From the NCBI GenBank assembly GCA_036377075.1, contig DASUZB010000315.1, positions 6,192 through 70,191 of the forward strand: DNA of 64,000 nt. The letters run 5' to 3'. The stretch is from DASUZB01 sp036377075. GTDB taxonomy: Bacteria; Actinomycetota; CALGFH01. Below, in pieces: positions 24,201-33,406 of the stretch. Under the pieces are notes generated by a model. The model made no database searches, had not been told where the DNA came from, and saw only the letters and a program-made list of their open reading frames with translations. Position 1 is the first letter of the stretch; each line of letters begins with the position of its first letter. The position numbers and the translations under genes are program-made.

Positions 24201-24229
24201 GAGGCCCCCACCGCCACGGTGGGGGCCTC
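24201..24229 (+). terminator. Hairpin terminator after ahcY
   Basis: Arms GAGGCCCCCACC (24201-24212) and GGTGGGGGCCTC (24218-24229) pair perfectly over 12 bp around the loop GCCAC. It lies 23 bases after the ahcY stop. No T-run follows, common in high-GC Actinobacteria. Confidence 0.65.
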
Positions 24230-24269
24230 GGTGCGTCCGGATGCGCCCCAAGCAGGCCAACGTTCGGGA

Positions 24270-24297
24270 TTGACGGTTCCAGCCGTCCCGCTAGGAT
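24270..24297 (+). promoter_or_regulatory. Promoter for the small membrane protein gene
   Basis: TTGACG (24270-24275) and TAGGAT (24292-24297) with a 16-base spacer; predicted start of transcription near 24304, followed by the RBS GGGGGAGG and GTG 24338. Confidence 0.6.
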
Positions 24298-24337
24298 TGT
24301 GACCAGTGGATCTGCGGCTGCCTGGGGGGAGGTCACG

Positions 24338-24556
24338 GTGGTCGCCCAGGCAATGGCAATCCTCCGGAGGGCCGCCACCGTCCTGCTGCCGCTGCTGGTG
24401 ATGCTCGCGGCCCTCGTCATCGCCGCCCACGTCGCCCGCACCGGGGTGCCGGTCCAGGGCGGTCCGATCTTCGGCGGCCCCGGGAACTGGAAGGTCGACC
24501 AGGACGCCAAGCCACAGCACGGGCAGTTCCCCTTCCTGGACACCCGGCGGCACTGA
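24338..24556 (+). CDS. Small single-helix membrane protein, unknown function
   Basis: 72 residues: a short cytosolic start, one membrane helix at about 11-29 (VLLPLLVMLAALVIAAHVA), then a ~42-residue outside tail rich in Gly/Pro with GGPIFGGPGNWKVDQDAK. GTG 24338 sits just after GGGGGAGG and fits the promoter at 24270-24297; GTG 24299 would precede the predicted transcription start. No family recognised. A hairpin (24574-24598) separates it from the next gene, so it is a stand-alone unit. Confidence 0.5.
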   Translation: MVAQAMAILRRAATVLLPLLVMLAALVIAAHVARTGVPVQGGPIFGGPGNWKVDQDAKPQHGQFPFLDTRRH

Positions 24557-24573
24557 CCGGACCCGGCGCGGCA

Positions 24574-24598
24574 CCGCCCGCACGGCTTTCGCGGGCGG
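24574..24598 (+). terminator. Hairpin between the small membrane protein and PEBP genes
   Basis: Arms CCGCCCGC (24574-24581) and GCGGGCGG (24591-24598) around a 9-base loop with a CTTTC run. Terminator-like, without a following T-run. Confidence 0.4.
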
Positions 24599-24609
24599 GA
24601 CCGGTGCAC

Positions 24610-24615
24610 TACCGT
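24610..24615 (+). promoter_or_regulatory. -10 box of a likely leaderless mRNA (PEBP gene)
   Basis: TACCGT followed by exactly 6 bases and then ATG 24622. The same spacing occurs at three other genes in the window. No RBS is seen, fitting leaderless translation. Confidence 0.45.
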
Positions 24616-24621
24616 TGCCGG

Positions 24622-25155
24622 ATGCGGCGCGCGATCGTGCTCCTGCTCGGCCTCGGCCTGGCCGCCTGCTCGCGGGGCGGGGCGCCGGAGGTCAACCGCG
24701 AGCTGCCCGACACCATCAGCGTGACCAGCTCGGCGTTCACCAACGGCGCGAAGATCCCCACCCGCTTCACCTGCGCCGGTGCCGACCTCGCCCCGCCGCT
24801 GGCGTGGTCGGGCGCGCCGAAGGACGCCGCCGAGCTGGCGCTGGTGGTCGACGACCCGGACGCGCCCGGCGGCACCTACACCCACTGGGTCCTGTTCCAC
24901 CTCGACCCCGGCATGACCGGCCTGCAGGAAGGCCAGGTGCCGCCCGGCGCCCGCCAGGCGCAGAACAGCGGCGGCGAGGTCGGCTACACCGGCCCCTGCC
25001 CGCCGGGCGGGCCGGCCCACCACTACCGCTTCACGGTGTACGCGCTCAGCGACCGACTCGACCTGCCCGACCGGGCCAAGCTCGACGAGACGCTGCAGGG
25101 CGTCACCAAGGCGGCCACGGCAAGGGGCCGCCTGACCGGCACCTTCGCCCGCTGA
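24622..25155 (+). CDS. YbhB/YbcL-type PEBP (Raf kinase inhibitor-like) lipoprotein
   Basis: 177 residues. Signal peptide MRRAIVLLLGLGLAACS ends in a lipobox with Cys at position 16, so the protein is a lipid-anchored extracytoplasmic PEBP. The PEBP core shows FTCAGADLAPPLAWSG, LVVDDPDAPGG...THWVLFHLD (ligand-pocket Asp/His) and GPCPPGGPAHHYRFTVYAL. Bacterial members have no settled function. ATG 24622 is chosen because it starts the signal peptide directly and sits 6 bases after a -10-like box; GTG 24604 is an alternative. Convergent with the RDD gene, 5-bp gap. Confidence 0.85.
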   Translation: MRRAIVLLLGLGLAACSRGGAPEVNRELPDTISVTSSAFTNGAKIPTRFTCAGADLAPPLAWSGAPKDAAELALVVDDPDAPGGTYTHWVLFHLDPGMTGLQEGQVPPGARQAQNSGGEVGYTGPCPPGGPAHHYRFTVYALSDRLDLPDRAKLDETLQGVTKAATARGRLTGTFAR

Positions 25156-25160
25156 CCCGC

Positions 25161-26192
25161 TCAGGCGGGTGGCGCGAACCCGCCCGGCTCGGGCTCCTCG
25201 CCGGGGGCGTCCGCGCCCGCCTCGGCGGCGGCCGCGGGCGGCAGCGGCTCGGCCGGGCCGGGGCGCGGCGGCGGTGGTGGTGGTGACCAGGAGCCAGACG
25301 GTGGCGGTGGTGGCGCCGACCAGGAGCCCGGCGGCGGCGACCAGGAGCCCGGCGGCGGCGACCAGGCGCCGGGTGGTGGCGACCAGGATCCCGGCGGTGC
25401 CTGCGGCGGGAAGGCCGGCCCGCCGGCCGCGGCGCGCTGGCGCCGCTGGTAGGCGGCCGCGACCGCGCGCAGGTACCCCTCGGGCGGCAGCCCGTCGGGG
25501 GGAGGGGGGCGCAGCCGCGCCGCCAGGGGCGTGGCGAGCTGCACGGCCAGCGACGCCCGCGAGGCGGGGGCGAGCTGCCGGGCGCGCAGCAGGAAGCTGC
25601 GCACCGCCTGGTACTCCTCGGTGCCCATGCCGGTGACGTCGAGGGTGGCGGTGTAGGACTCGAGGCCGGGCGGCGGGTCGAAGCTCACCGGGGCGAGCTG
25701 CGTCGCGGCGCTGCGCTCGCGCAGCACCAGGGTGCCGGCGACCAGGTCGCCGAGCCGCTGGTTGTCGCGGCTGAACAGGACGAACACCACCGCGAAGAAG
25801 CCGCCGCCCAGGCCGAAGTCGGCCAGGCCGAGCAGGGTCCGGATGGCCGCGTGCCTGAAGCGCACCGGGGCGCCCTCACGGGTCACCACCCGCAGGCCGA
25901 GCGCCGCCTTGCCGAGGGTTCGCCCGCGCCACAGCGTCTCCATGGCGGCGAAGTAGCCGAACCACCAGCCAGGGATGAGCACCAGGAACATGGCGATCAC
26001 CAGCCAGTCGGGCAGCACCGCGCCGGAGGCGCTGGCGGCGATGGCGACCGCGACCACGCCCACGAAGATGCCGGCGCCGACCACCAGCACGTCGATCAGG
26101 AACGCGAGGATCCTCGAGCCGACGTTGGCGGTCTGGAACTCCAGCGCCACCGCCTCCGGCGTCACCATCCGGGTGGGGGAGCCCTGCGCCAT
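25161..26192 (-). CDS. RDD-family membrane protein with a Pro/Trp/Ser-repeat tail
   Basis: 343 residues. Residues ~15-165 are the RDD domain with three to four hydrophobic helices (ILAFLIDVLVVGAGIFVGVV; WWFGYFAAMETLWRGRTLGK; GLADFGLGGGFFAVVFVLFS, then RDNQRLGDLVAGTLVL, which includes the conserved Asp and Arg). A soluble ~80-residue helical part follows, then a tail of repeated SWSPPPG units encoded by a 21-bp tandem repeat. Function unknown; RDD genes often adjoin DUF58/MoxR or SpoIIM-like genes as here. It is divergent from the SpoIIM gene with only 29 bp between starts. Confidence 0.85.
   Translation of the reverse strand: MAQGSPTRMVTPEAVALEFQTANVGSRILAFLIDVLVVGAGIFVGVVAVAIAASASGAVLPDWLVIAMFLVLIPGWWFGYFAAMETLWRGRTLGKAALGLRVVTREGAPVRFRHAAIRTLLGLADFGLGGGFFAVVFVLFSRDNQRLGDLVAGTLVLRERSAATQLAPVSFDPPPGLESYTATLDVTGMGTEEYQAVRSFLLRARQLAPASRASLAVQLATPLAARLRPPPPDGLPPEGYLRAVAAAYQRRQRAAAGGPAFPPQAPPGSWSPPPGAWSPPPGSWSPPPGSWSAPPPPPSGSWSPPPPPPRPGPAEPLPPAAAAEAGADAPGEEPEPGGFAPPA
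25285..25401. repeat. 21-bp tandem repeat coding SWSPPPG units
   Basis: GACCAG recurs at 25318, 25339, 25360 and 25381 (exact 21-bp period), with an earlier diverged unit at 25285. Read on the minus strand it gives the repetitive C-terminal tail of the RDD protein. Confidence 0.75.
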
Positions 26193-26209
26193 CGTCCCGC
26201 GCTCCCTTC

Positions 26210-26215
26210 TAGAAT
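26210..26215 (+). promoter_or_regulatory. -10 box of a likely leaderless mRNA (SpoIIM-like gene)
   Basis: TAGAAT, exactly 6 bases before GTG 26222, inside the 29-bp gap from the divergent RDD gene. The start codon has no RBS. Confidence 0.55.
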
Positions 26216-26221
26216 CGGCCG

Positions 26222-27235
26222 GTGGACATCGACCGCTACGTCGCCAGCAACACGCCGGTGTGGAACCGGCTGGCCGAGCTGACCGCCCGGTCCCAGCGGG
26301 GGGTCGGCCGGCTGTCAGCCGCCGAGCTGGACGAGCTGGTCCGGCTCTACCAACGGGTCGCCGGCCACCTCTCCTACGCCCAAACCTACTACCGCGATCC
26401 GGGCCTCGTCGCCAAGCTGTCGGCGCTGGTGGCACGGTCCGCGGCCGTGATCTACGGTACCCGGCCGCGCACCCTGCGGGTATTCGGCCGCTTCTTCACC
26501 ACCACCTTCCCCGCCGCGCTCTGGCACGCCCGCTGGTTCGTGCTCGTCGCGACCACGCTGTCGCTGATCCCCGCCGCGGCGCTCGCCATCTGGATCGCCA
26601 ACTCGACCGCCGCCGTCGAGGCCATCGGCTCGGCCGCGGTCCGCGAGGCGTACGTCAACCACGACTTCGCCGCCTACTACAGCTCCGAGCCGGCCGCCCA
26701 GTTCGCCTCGCAGGTCTTCGCCAACAACGTGCAGGTCGCCTTCCAGGCGTTCGCGCTCGGGGTCACCTGCGTGGGCACCGCCTACGTCCTGGCGGTCAAC
26801 GGCGCCGCGCTCGGCGTCGCCGCCGGGCTGTTCGCCGTCGCGCACCAGCTCCCCAAGTTCTGGGGGCTGGTCACGCCCCACGGCCTGCTCGAGCTCACCG
26901 CGGTGTTCGTGGCCAGCGCCTCCGGCCTGCGGCTCGGCTGGACCGTGATCGACCCGGGCGACCGGCCCCGCGGCGCCGCGCTGGCCGAGGAGGGCAGGCG
27001 CGCGGTGGTGATCGTGCTCGGCGTCGTCGTGTGCTTCTTCGTCGCGGGCACGATCGAGGGCTTCGTCACCGGCCGGCCCTGGCCGACCTGGCTGCGCGTC
27101 GGCATCGGCGTGGTGGCCGAGGCCGGCTTCTTCGCCTACGTCTGGGTGCTGGGCCGCGCCGCCGCCCGGCGCGGCCTGACCGGCGCCCTCGGCGAACAGG
27201 ACGAAGGCAGCTGGCTCGCCCGTTCGACCAGCTAG
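26222..27235 (+). CDS. SpoIIM-family (stage II sporulation protein M-like) membrane protein
   Basis: 337 residues. Cytosolic helical N-terminus (DIDRYVASNTPVWNRLAEL and YQRVAGHLSYAQTYY), then a membrane domain of about five helices with FANNVQVAFQAFALGVTC, the SpoIIM signature, and TPHGLLELTAVFVASASGL. Sporulation need not be implied: the family is widespread in non-sporulating Actinobacteria next to RDD and DUF58/MoxR genes, where its role is unknown. Leaderless start inferred. Converges with the DUF58 gene, 1-bp gap. Confidence 0.85.
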   Translation: MDIDRYVASNTPVWNRLAELTARSQRGVGRLSAAELDELVRLYQRVAGHLSYAQTYYRDPGLVAKLSALVARSAAVIYGTRPRTLRVFGRFFTTTFPAALWHARWFVLVATTLSLIPAAALAIWIANSTAAVEAIGSAAVREAYVNHDFAAYYSSEPAAQFASQVFANNVQVAFQAFALGVTCVGTAYVLAVNGAALGVAAGLFAVAHQLPKFWGLVTPHGLLELTAVFVASASGLRLGWTVIDPGDRPRGAALAEEGRRAVVIVLGVVVCFFVAGTIEGFVTGRPWPTWLRVGIGVVAEAGFFAYVWVLGRAAARRGLTGALGEQDEGSWLARSTS

Positions 27236-27236
27236 G

Positions 27237-28570
27237 TCAGAGGCGGCCGGTGGCCTTGACGCGCAGGTAGGCGTCGGCCAGCTCGGGGGCGAGCCGGCCG
27301 GGGCGGGCGTCGACCACCACGGCGCCGAGCCCGCGCAGGCGGGCGACCGTGCGCCGCCGCGCCTCCAGGCTGGCGGTCGCGGCGGCCTTGCGGTACGCGG
27401 CGCCGGCCTCCGCCGGGGTCGAGCGCGCCCAGGTCTCCACCTCCGGGTCGGTGACGCTGGCGACCAGCACCAGGTGGTTGCGGGCGATCAGCGGCAGGGC
27501 GGGCAGCAGCGTCTCGGCCACGGCCTGCTCGGCCAGCTCGGTGAGGACCACCAGCATGGCGCGGCGCCGGAACCGCACCAGCGTCTCGGCGAAGGCGCCC
27601 CGGTAGTCGCTCTCGACCAGTTGGGGCTCGAGCGCGTACATCGCCTCGGTGACGCGGGAGAGCTGGTCGCGGGCGTGGCCCGGGTTGACGGCGGCGCGTA
27701 CCTCGCTGTCGAACGCCACCAGGCCGGCGCGGTCGCCCAGGCGGGTCGCGACCGCGGTGAGCATCATCACCGCGTCCATGGCGTGGTCGAGTCGGGGCAC
27801 GCCCTCGACCCGGCCGGCCATGGTCCTGCCGGCGTCCAGCAGCAGCAGCACCGTCTGGTTGCGCTCCGCCCGGTAGGTGCGGACGATCGCCTTGCCGGCG
27901 CGGGCGGTGGCCGCCCAGTCGATGCGCCGGAACTCGTCGTCGCTGCCGTACTCGCGCAGCGAGTCGAACTCGGTGCCGCCGCCCCTGCCCTGCGCCGAGC
28001 GCAGCCCGATCTCGAGGATGCGGGCCTTGTCGATGCGCAGCTCCGCCTCGTCGCGGGACTTGAACGGCGGGTACACGCGCAGCCTGCCCGGCAGGCTCCT
28101 GCGGCCCTGGCGGGCGGCGAGGCCGAGCGGGCCCTCCACCCGCAGGGTCAGCTCGGTGGGGGTGAAGCGGCCGCGGCGGGTGGGTCGGATGGCGGTCGCG
28201 GCCGCCGCCCTGCCGTGGGCGGGCACCGTCAGCCGCGCCCTGCGGGTCGTGGCCGCCAGGGACGGCGCCAGCTCGTCGGCCAGGGCGACGTGGACCCGGC
28301 GGCCGGCGTGGCGGCCCCGCCGGTTGGCGACCCGCCAGACCACCCGGCTCTCGCCGCCGAGCGGCACGATCCCCGGCAGCTCCCGCTCCACCTCGAGCTC
28401 CACCGGCAGGGTGGCGAGCCACCAGTCGGCCAGCGCGACCGCGAGCAGCAGCCCGTCGAAGGCCACCAGCCCGTACGGCGGCCGCACCGGGACGAGCAAC
28501 ACCGCCAGCGACCCGACGGCGGCCAGCACCGCCAGCCGCCAGGTCGGCACCGGCAGCCAAGGGAAGGAGG

Positions 28571-28574
<4 letters not shown>
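27237..28574 (-). CDS. DUF58 domain protein (vWA-like MoxR partner)
   Basis: 445 residues. Two N-terminal membrane helices (about 10-65), a beta-rich outside/inside region, then the DUF58 signature FDSLREYGSDDEFRRIDWAA and a vWA-like fold with LLLLDAGRTM (degenerate metal-binding DxSxS) near residue 250. Usually works with a MoxR ATPase, probably as a metal-protein or assembly chaperone pair. GTG start overlaps the moxR stop (GTGA). It is the last gene of a five-gene minus-strand operon. Confidence 0.88.
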
Positions 28575-29507
<933 letters not shown>

Positions 29508-29518
<11 letters not shown>

Positions 29519-30629
29519 TGGTGACCTCCCGGCGGACGGCGTCGACGGCGTGGGCGAGCGCGACGAGCTCGGCCTCGTCGCGCGGCGGGGTGGTGGGGGC
29601 GAGCGCGGTGCGCAGCCGCTCGACCGGGATGCCGCTGCGGGCGGCGGCGGCCTCGGCGACCTGCTCGGGCGGTGCCGAGGCGGGCAGGCCGAGCCGCTCG
29701 GCCAGCACCCGGCGCAGGTCGTCGCTGAGCAGCCCGGCCGCCTGGCCGCGGCCACGGGCGCGCTGCAGCAGGTGGCCGACGGCTGCCACCAATTCGGAGC
29801 CTTCGAGCTGGACGGCCTGGGGCTCGCGCACCGGACGGCCCAGGCGGCGCCCGCGCCACAGGGCGAGCAGCACGAACGCGACCACCAGCTGCCAGCCGAA
29901 CAGCTTGACCCGCGGCGCGATCAGGTCGGTGAGGCTCCGCGACCCGCCGCCCGGCGGCGGCGGCCGCAGCACCACCACCCGCGTGCCGGCCTTCGGGGCC
30001 AGCAGGCTGGCGGCGACCACGGCGTTGTCGGCCTTGCCGAGCTCCCGGTTGACCAGCGCGCTGCTGCCGCCGAGGCGCACCAGGTTGCCCAACCCGCTCG
30101 GCTGGACGACCAGCCAGGCGCCGTCGCCGCGGCGGTAGCACCCCTGGCTTCCCTGCGGCGGCTTGAACAGCACCCCACCTGGGGCCGACACGCGCCCGGC
30201 CCCCTGCAGCGCCGGCAGGTCGCAGCGCCGCTGCAGCTGGGCCTCGACCAGCCCGACGGTGGTGCGGCCGACGACCTCGAGGTCGGAGATGGGGGAACCG
30301 GGATCGGCCACCACCAGGGTGCCGCCGCCGTGGACCCAGCCGAGCAACTGGTTGCGCGCCGCCGCGTCCAGGTTGTCGGAGAGCAGCAGCGCGGTGCGGC
30401 TGCCTGGCTGCAGCGAGCCAGCCCCCGGGCCGTCCGGTGCGTCGCCGACCGAGACCTGGGCACCCAGCTCGCGCAGCACGTCGACCAGCGCCTTGGTCCC
30501 GAGCGGGCCGGGCGAGGCAGGGTCGAGGGGGACGCCCTCGTCCGGTCGCCGCCCGCCGATCAGGGCGGCGGCGACCAGCCCGGCGAGCACCAGCACCCAG
30601 GGCAGCGCGCGCCGCAGCCGCGCGCTCAC
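29508..30629 (-). CDS. DUF4350 domain membrane protein
   Basis: 373 residues. One N-terminal helix (about 8-24), an extracytoplasmic domain resembling a glutamine-amidotransferase-like fold (LLLSDNLDAAARNQLLGWVHGGGTLVVAD is the recognisable block), a second helix near 255-275 (FGWQLVVAFVLLALWRGRR), then a cytosolic helical tail. GTG start overlaps the DUF4129 stop (GTGA) and its own end overlaps moxR by 11 bp, so translation is coupled throughout. Role unknown; conserved next to MoxR/DUF58. Confidence 0.85.
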
Positions 30630-31420
30630 CCTGACACCCCGGCGAGCACCCGGTCGGCCAGCGTCCGCAGGTGGCCGGCGTCGTCGCGGCCGGTCGGCCA
30701 GCGCGCGTACCAGGCGAGCTCGAACAGCTCGGTGGCGCCGGCGAAGTCGTCGGCCACCAGGGGGGCGTTGCGGCGCACCTCGCCGCGGTACTCGCCGGCG
30801 GTCCGGCCGGGGACCTCCTCGAGCAGGCCGCGGGCGGCCAGGTCGGCCACCAGCGCCCGGTAGCGGCAGCGCACCGCCTGGCGCCACTCGCCGGCGCGCT
30901 CGTGGGCCTCGGCCTCGGCACGCCACTCGGCGGAGGAGCGGCCCGGGGCGGCGGGCAGGGCCGCGGCCGCCGCCGGGTCCTTGGTGACGCTGAGCGAGAA
31001 CCGCACCGCGACCAAGGCGACCGCGGCGAGGACGAGCAGGACCAGCGCCAGGACGACGTAGGCCCCGGCGCCGCCGGAGGCCAGCTGGCCGATCAGGATG
31101 CCGAGCTGCTCGAGCAGCCACTCCCAAGCCACCTGCAGCGGGGTGCGCTGCGCCGGCTGGAACTCGGCCCGCCGCAGCACCCGCCGGGCGGTGTCGCGCA
31201 CCTCCCCCGGGTCCCGCTCCGGCACCGGCGGGTCCAGCGCGGGCCGCGCCTGGCCGCCCGGGCGCGCCGCCCCCGCGGCGGTCACCGCGGCGGCGTGCGG
31301 CCGGACGGCGGCGGTCGCCGCCGCGTGGCCGGCGGGGGCGGCCAGGCCGGCGAGCGCGGCCAGGAGCAGGGCGGCCGCCGCCCTGCGGGCGGCCACGCTA
31401 GGACGCCGGCCGGGCTTCAC
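30626..31420 (-). CDS. DUF4129 domain membrane protein
   Basis: 264 residues. Signal-like N-terminus (ALLLAALAGLAAPAGHAAA), a ~60-residue outside part, a membrane helix near 120-142, then the C-terminal DUF4129 region (HERAGEWRQAVRCRYRALVADLAARGLL and RTAGEYRGEVRR). GTG 31420 lies within the end of the upstream gene (23-bp overlap). In other bacteria DUF4129 is often fused to transglutaminase-like proteins; here it stands alone in the MoxR operon. Confidence 0.82.
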   Translation of the reverse strand: MKPGRRPSVAARRAAAALLLAALAGLAAPAGHAAATAAVRPHAAAVTAAGAARPGGQARPALDPPVPERDPGEVRDTARRVLRRAEFQPAQRTPLQVAWEWLLEQLGILIGQLASGGAGAYVVLALVLLVLAAVALVAVRFSLSVTKDPAAAAALPAAPGRSSAEWRAEAEAHERAGEWRQAVRCRYRALVADLAARGLLEEVPGRTAGEYRGEVRRNAPLVADDFAGATELFELAWYARWPTGRDDAGHLRTLADRVLAGVSG

Positions 31421-32417
31421 GGTTGAGGCTGGCCGCGGCCATCTGCAGGTCCAGGCCTTCCAGCCGGATGCGCGCGTCCAGGTACAGCAGCGTGGCGACC
31501 AGGGCGATGAACGGCATGGTGACCAGCGCGGGGAGCAAGGTGCCCATGGCCAGCAGCGGCCAGGCCGTGCGCAGGCCGATGAGCTCGGCGGGCAGCTGGA
31601 ACACCCAGCCGAAGGCGCTGTCGACGAAGTAGGCGATCAGCCCGGCGAGCAGGCTGATGCCGAGCACCGGCCAGAACCGCGAAGCCGCCAGCCCGGCCGA
31701 GCGGGCCATCGCGTTGATCGGGCCGAGCCGCTCGATGCCGAACGCCGGCGCCGTCAGCACGAAGAACGCCATCGGGATCAGCGCCGGCACCAGGCACAGC
31801 ACCACCCCGACGAGCTCGAGCAGGTGGATGCAGACGAACGCGACCAGGGCGAGGGGCAGCCGCCGCAGCGTCCAGCCGAGCGCCTGCCCGGCGCTGACCT
31901 CCTGGCCGGCGTAGCTGGCCATCACCACCGGCGCCAGGGTGCAGCCGACCAGGAAGGGGACCATGAACTGGCGCAGGATCACCTCGATGAACAGGACCCC
32001 GCCGAGCTGGCCGAAGCTGCCGAACGGGATCGGGCTCACCTCCTGGCCCAGGGACGGGTCGCGGAAGACCTGCAGCAGGCCGAGCCCGCCGAGGAGGTTG
32101 CGCTGCAGGTACGCGGCGACCACGTCGAGGGGAAGCTGGATCGCCGCGGTCACCAGCACGCACACCACCAGGTTCGCCTTCAGCAGCTTGAACGCCCCGT
32201 CCACGATGTCGCCGAGCGTCATCGGGTGCAGCGGCAGCGGGCCGGTGCGCTGGTCGCCGCCCTTGGGCAGGGTCACGGCCGCCTGGTAGCCCGGATCGCC
32301 CCACCCCGGCGCGGGGGAGCCGTACGGGGCCGGCGGACCGTAGCCCGGCGGCGGCCCCCAGCCGGGCTGCCCGGCCGGCGGTTCGGCCTGCCCCCACCGA
32401 GGTGGTTGGCTGCCCAC
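31398..32417 (-). CDS. Polytopic membrane protein with Pro/Gly-rich N-terminus
   Basis: 339 residues from GTG 32417, which follows AAGGGGGG. Residues 1-50 are Pro/Gly/Tyr/Trp-rich; then HPMTLGDIVDGAFKLLKANL precedes about six hydrophobic helices. This layout matches a widespread actinobacterial family resembling the membrane domain of glycerophosphoryl diester phosphodiesterases, without an enzyme domain. First gene of the minus-strand MoxR operon and divergent from mtrA across ~200 bp, so promoters for both probably lie at 32418-32620. Confidence 0.75.
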   Translation of the reverse strand: MGSQPPRWGQAEPPAGQPGWGPPPGYGPPAPYGSPAPGWGDPGYQAAVTLPKGGDQRTGPLPLHPMTLGDIVDGAFKLLKANLVVCVLVTAAIQLPLDVVAAYLQRNLLGGLGLLQVFRDPSLGQEVSPIPFGSFGQLGGVLFIEVILRQFMVPFLVGCTLAPVVMASYAGQEVSAGQALGWTLRRLPLALVAFVCIHLLELVGVVLCLVPALIPMAFFVLTAPAFGIERLGPINAMARSAGLAASRFWPVLGISLLAGLIAYFVDSAFGWVFQLPAELIGLRTAWPLLAMGTLLPALVTMPFIALVATLLYLDARIRLEGLDLQMAAASLNREARPAS

Positions 32418-32622
32418 GGACCCCCCTTCGGCTTCGCGTGTTCGTCGTGTTCGGCTACTTGGCGGTAATTGCGCGTGGCCTTCGTGCCCGCGCATTGTCA
32501 GCATGGCACTGGAATCGGTCAACGAGGTAGTCGCACCGTTCGGCGGCGACCTGAAGGGCTCCCGATCCGGCCTGCAACGTGACATCCTTGCGCGGTTGAA
32601 ACGAGTAAGGGAGGTCATCGGC

Positions 32623-33333
32623 TTGAAGGGCAGAGTGTTGGTGGTCGACGACGATCCGTCGCTCGGTGAGATGCTCGGAATCGTCCTGCGCCAGGAAGGG
32701 TTCGAGCCGGTGTTCGTACGTTCCGGGGACCAGGCGATCGCAGCCTTCCACCAGGCAAAACCCGACCTCGTGCTGCTTGACTTGATGCTTCCCGGCAAGG
32801 ACGGTCTGGAAATCTGCCGCGAGCTCCGGATGGAGTCCGGCGTACCGATCGTGATGCTCACCGCCAAGACCGACACGGTCGACATCGTGCTCGGTCTGGA
32901 ATCGGGCGCCGACGACTACATCACCAAGCCTTTTTCCGCCAAGGAGCTGGTCGCCCGGATCCGCGCCCGGCTGCGCCGGCGCGACACCGAAGGCGCCGAG
33001 ACGCTGCGCTTCCACGACATGGAAATGGACGTGATGGCCCACCAGGTCACCAAGGGCGGCAAGCCGGTCAACCTGACGCCGCTCGAGTTCGAGCTGCTGG
33101 CCACCCTGGCCCGCAGGCCGCGCCAGGTGTTCACCCGCGAGGTGCTGCTCGAGCAGGTCTGGGGCTACCGCTACGCCGGCGACACCAGGCTGGTCAACGT
33201 GCACGTGCAGCGCCTGCGCGCGAAGATCGAGGACGACCCCGAGAACCCTCGCATCGTGCAGACGGTCCGCGGGGTCGGCTACCGCATCGGGCCGGAGGCG
33301 GGCACCGCCGACGCCGCCAAGCCAGACGAGTAG
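32623..33333 (+). CDS. mtrA: MtrA, OmpR-family response regulator
   Basis: 236 residues from TTG 32623 (GGGAGG RBS 8 bases upstream); an upstream ATG at 32503 would add 40 atypical residues. Receiver domain: VVDDD, phosphoacceptor Asp in LVLLDLMLPGKDG, Thr in LTAK, Lys in ITKPFSAKELVARI. Winged-helix domain: LTPLEFELLATLARRP and VNVHVQRLRAKIEDDPENP, ending VRGVGYRIG. Controls cell-wall and division genes in Actinobacteria together with MtrB and LpqB, which follow directly. The first ~300 bases of coding sequence are less GC-rich than the neighbours. Confidence 0.93.
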   Translation: MKGRVLVVDDDPSLGEMLGIVLRQEGFEPVFVRSGDQAIAAFHQAKPDLVLLDLMLPGKDGLEICRELRMESGVPIVMLTAKTDTVDIVLGLESGADDYITKPFSAKELVARIRARLRRRDTEGAETLRFHDMEMDVMAHQVTKGGKPVNLTPLEFELLATLARRPRQVFTREVLLEQVWGYRYAGDTRLVNVHVQRLRAKIEDDPENPRIVQTVRGVGYRIGPEAGTADAAKPDE

Positions 33334-33406
33334 GTCAGGTGAGCCGCTGACCCCTTCGACCATCCTCCGCCGGCTGACCCCGTCCCGCCTCGACCTGCGG
33401 GCCAGG

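Noticed and set aside
25285..25401. Regular repeat that might be taken for a small CRISPR-like array
   Set aside because: The 21-bp period is continuous, without spacers, and encodes an in-frame SWSPPPG tail of the RDD protein.
32503..32505. Upstream ATG as the mtrA start
   Set aside because: It adds 40 residues absent from known MtrA proteins; TTG 32623 has a good RBS and starts directly before the receiver domain.
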